Below, in pieces: positions 62,984-64,000 of a stretch of 64,000 nt of DNA; position 1 is the first letter of the stretch; every line of letters starts with the position of its first letter. This DNA comes from Acidobacteriaceae bacterium KBS 89. Lineage in GTDB: Bacteria > Acidobacteriota > Terriglobia > Terriglobales > Acidobacteriaceae. The stretch spans positions 930,001-994,000 of the forward strand of contig KB906755.1 of NCBI GenBank assembly GCA_000381605.1, written 5' to 3'. Both the position numbers and the translations under genes were made by a program. The notes beneath the pieces are model-generated. The model was not told the origin of the DNA. It saw only the letters and a list, made by a program, of their open reading frames with translations, and did no database searches.

Positions 62984-63252
62984 AAGGCTCACCGCAGCAT
63001 TCGCTATTGCAGTTGTCTCATCTTTTCCCAACCCCAAAGACCGTCATTTCGACCGAAGCTGATTACATCCCCATCGTAATCAGCGTAGTGGGGAAATCCG
63101 CTCTTCAGCCAAAGGCAGTCACTCAGCCCAGTAGGCGCCTACATCCGGACTCTCGAACGTGGCTGGATGATTAGCTTCTGCCGTTGCCTTCGGACTTGCT
63201 CTTCTTGTTCTCATCCTCGAAGGGGATCTGCTTTTGCTCCTACTTTCAGCGT
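62984..63252. other. Intergenic region with a repeat-like hairpin
   Basis: After secA, GTCATTTCGACCGAAGC...GTAGTGGGGAAATC resembles short repeats common in acidobacterial intergenic regions. It contains GCTGATTAC/GTAATCAGC at 63058-63084, a 9-bp perfect stem with a 9-nt loop. No gene is supported. Confidence 0.5.
63058..63084. repeat. Hairpin, possible transcription terminator
   Basis: GCTGATTAC pairs perfectly with GTAATCAGC across a 9-nt loop (ATCCCCATC), 75 bp after the secA stop. No T-run follows, so it may be a REP-like element rather than a terminator. Confidence 0.5.
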
Positions 63253-63825
63253 CTACTTCTCAAGATCATCCAGCAACAACTTAGCCTTCGTCGCCAGCGT
63301 CTTCGCTCCCTCTGCATCTCCGGACTTCAGCGCATCCTGAGCGTCCTTCAGGAAGTTCTTCACCTTGTTAACCTGGGCCTTCTCGTCCTCGGCCTTCTGC
63401 GGAGTCAACGCATTCAACCGCTTCTCGCTCGAAGTGATCAAATCCTCTGCCTCCTGCTTAGCCTGTGGATTCGCCTCTCCGACCGCCGTCAACGCACCGA
63501 TCGCTGTCTCTTCCGGAGATTGCGCCGGCGCCGCGCTGGCCAGCTGCGTAGGCGGCTCGGGCGCAGGTGCCTTCACCGGCGGCTTCTTCCGCTCACGCTT
63601 TGGCTTTGCATTGGACGCAACCGGCACTGGCGGCAGCCCGACCTGCGGCGTCTCCACCATCGGCAGATTCTCCGGCTCAGGGAGCTCCTCAAGGGCCACG
63701 GGAGACAACACTACGGGCAATCGCGCGACTTGCGCTTTATGCCGGCAACCTCCCAACCCAACCATCAACCCAAAGCAGAGCATCGCACTTGCTAGACTTC
63801 GCGAAATGTTACAACTTCCGTTCAA
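63253..63825 (-). CDS. Lipoprotein of unknown function
   Basis: A 190-aa protein with a lipoprotein signal (lipobox GLGGC, Cys near residue 27). A Pro-rich basic middle (about 35-95, PKRERKKPPVKAPAPEPP) spans the periplasm, and the C-terminal 80 residues form a charged helical coiled coil (KRLNALTPQKAEDEKAQVN). The layout resembles a periplasm-spanning or envelope-tethering lipoprotein, but no family is recognised. Confidence 0.65.
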   Translation of the reverse strand: MNGSCNISRSLASAMLCFGLMVGLGGCRHKAQVARLPVVLSPVALEELPEPENLPMVETPQVGLPPVPVASNAKPKRERKKPPVKAPAPEPPTQLASAAPAQSPEETAIGALTAVGEANPQAKQEAEDLITSSEKRLNALTPQKAEDEKAQVNKVKNFLKDAQDALKSGDAEGAKTLATKAKLLLDDLEK

Positions 63826-63845
63826 ACTCGTTCCCCTATTTCCTT

Positions 63846-63941
63846 ATGACTGACTCCAACAGCAACGACCTTCCTCCCCTCGCCTCCGACTCCCGCTGCA
63901 ATTGGAAGCCGGAACGTAAAAACGGTTCCTCGGTCTGGTGA
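63846..63941 (+). CDS. Very small hypothetical reading frame
   Basis: A 31-aa frame (MTDSNSNDLPPLASDSRCNW) beginning 20 bp from the divergent lipoprotein start. No Shine-Dalgarno or family is seen. It might be the start of a longer gene broken by a frameshift near 63940; the window ends too soon to tell. Confidence 0.2.
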   Translation: MTDSNSNDLPPLASDSRCNWKPERKNGSSVW

Positions 63942-64000
63942 ACTTGGGTCGGCGTTGGTACGCACGTCCATCGCTCCACCATGGAGTTGCAAAATCCTGT

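Overview
This is a 64 kb chromosomal window from a high-GC, Gram-negative, soil-type bacterium. The gene families fit an Acidobacteriota genome of the Terriglobia type: a very large Oar-like TonB-dependent receptor with a carboxypeptidase-regulatory N-terminal domain, many secreted plant-polysaccharide enzymes, propeller-sensor histidine kinases and a winged-helix CadC-like remnant. That placement is an inference from gene content and style; no rRNA or marker phylogeny was possible.

Layout. 0-4.4 kb: end of purC, cvpA, a small Fis-type regulator, an orphan secretin and a convergent PAS histidine kinase. 4.5-7.4 kb: tRNA-Gly and tRNA-Cys, then a decayed accessory patch closed by a 38-bp copy of the tRNA-Cys. 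It holds a frameshifted secreted beta-helix protein and a broken winged-helix regulator. 7.4-12.6 kb: a four-gene efflux operon (outer-membrane factor, YtcA-like lipoprotein, membrane fusion protein, FUSC pump). 13.2-15.5 kb: an ECF sigma factor and a GH16-like lipoprotein. 15.5-25.6 kb: an integrated mobile element (see below). 25.6-33.2 kb: two signalling cassettes, propeller kinase plus NarL regulator on + and kinase plus OmpR regulator plus SpoIIE-type phosphatase on -. 33.4-44 kb: cupin, purine/xanthine permease, TonB-dependent receptor, GH1 enzyme, CE15 glucuronoyl esterase and a truncated GH1 copy. 44.3-63 kb: mostly housekeeping and metabolic genes (DsbA-like protein, NAD synthetase, sugar-phosphate transferase, MlaF-like ATPase, MobA, M20 peptidase, MarR/EmrB pair, CE12 esterase, nitrilase, SecA).

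The most interesting region is 15,528-25,629. It is flanked by an imperfect 19-bp direct repeat with a perfect 12-bp core. It encodes a tyrosine integrase divergent from an excisionase-like protein. A long minus-strand run then holds a winged-helix replication-type protein, three iterons at exact 22-nt spacing, a stand-alone primase-C-terminal-like domain, a perfect 20-bp palindrome, an HK97 major capsid protein and a prohead protease. No terminase, portal, tail or lysis gene is visible. This is the layout expected of a capsid-bearing phage satellite rather than a whole prophage, and it appears to have been inserted between two genes (lipoprotein and histidine kinase) that were once separated by only 4 nt.

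Other unusual points are a GH1 protein whose acid/base glutamate is replaced by methionine, a 37-bp perfect palindrome holding the start codons and Shine-Dalgarno sites of divergent marR and emrB-type genes, and two genes whose best start is CTG. Many gene starts were moved from the longest reading frame to a start with a Shine-Dalgarno sequence; these choices are noted entry by entry.
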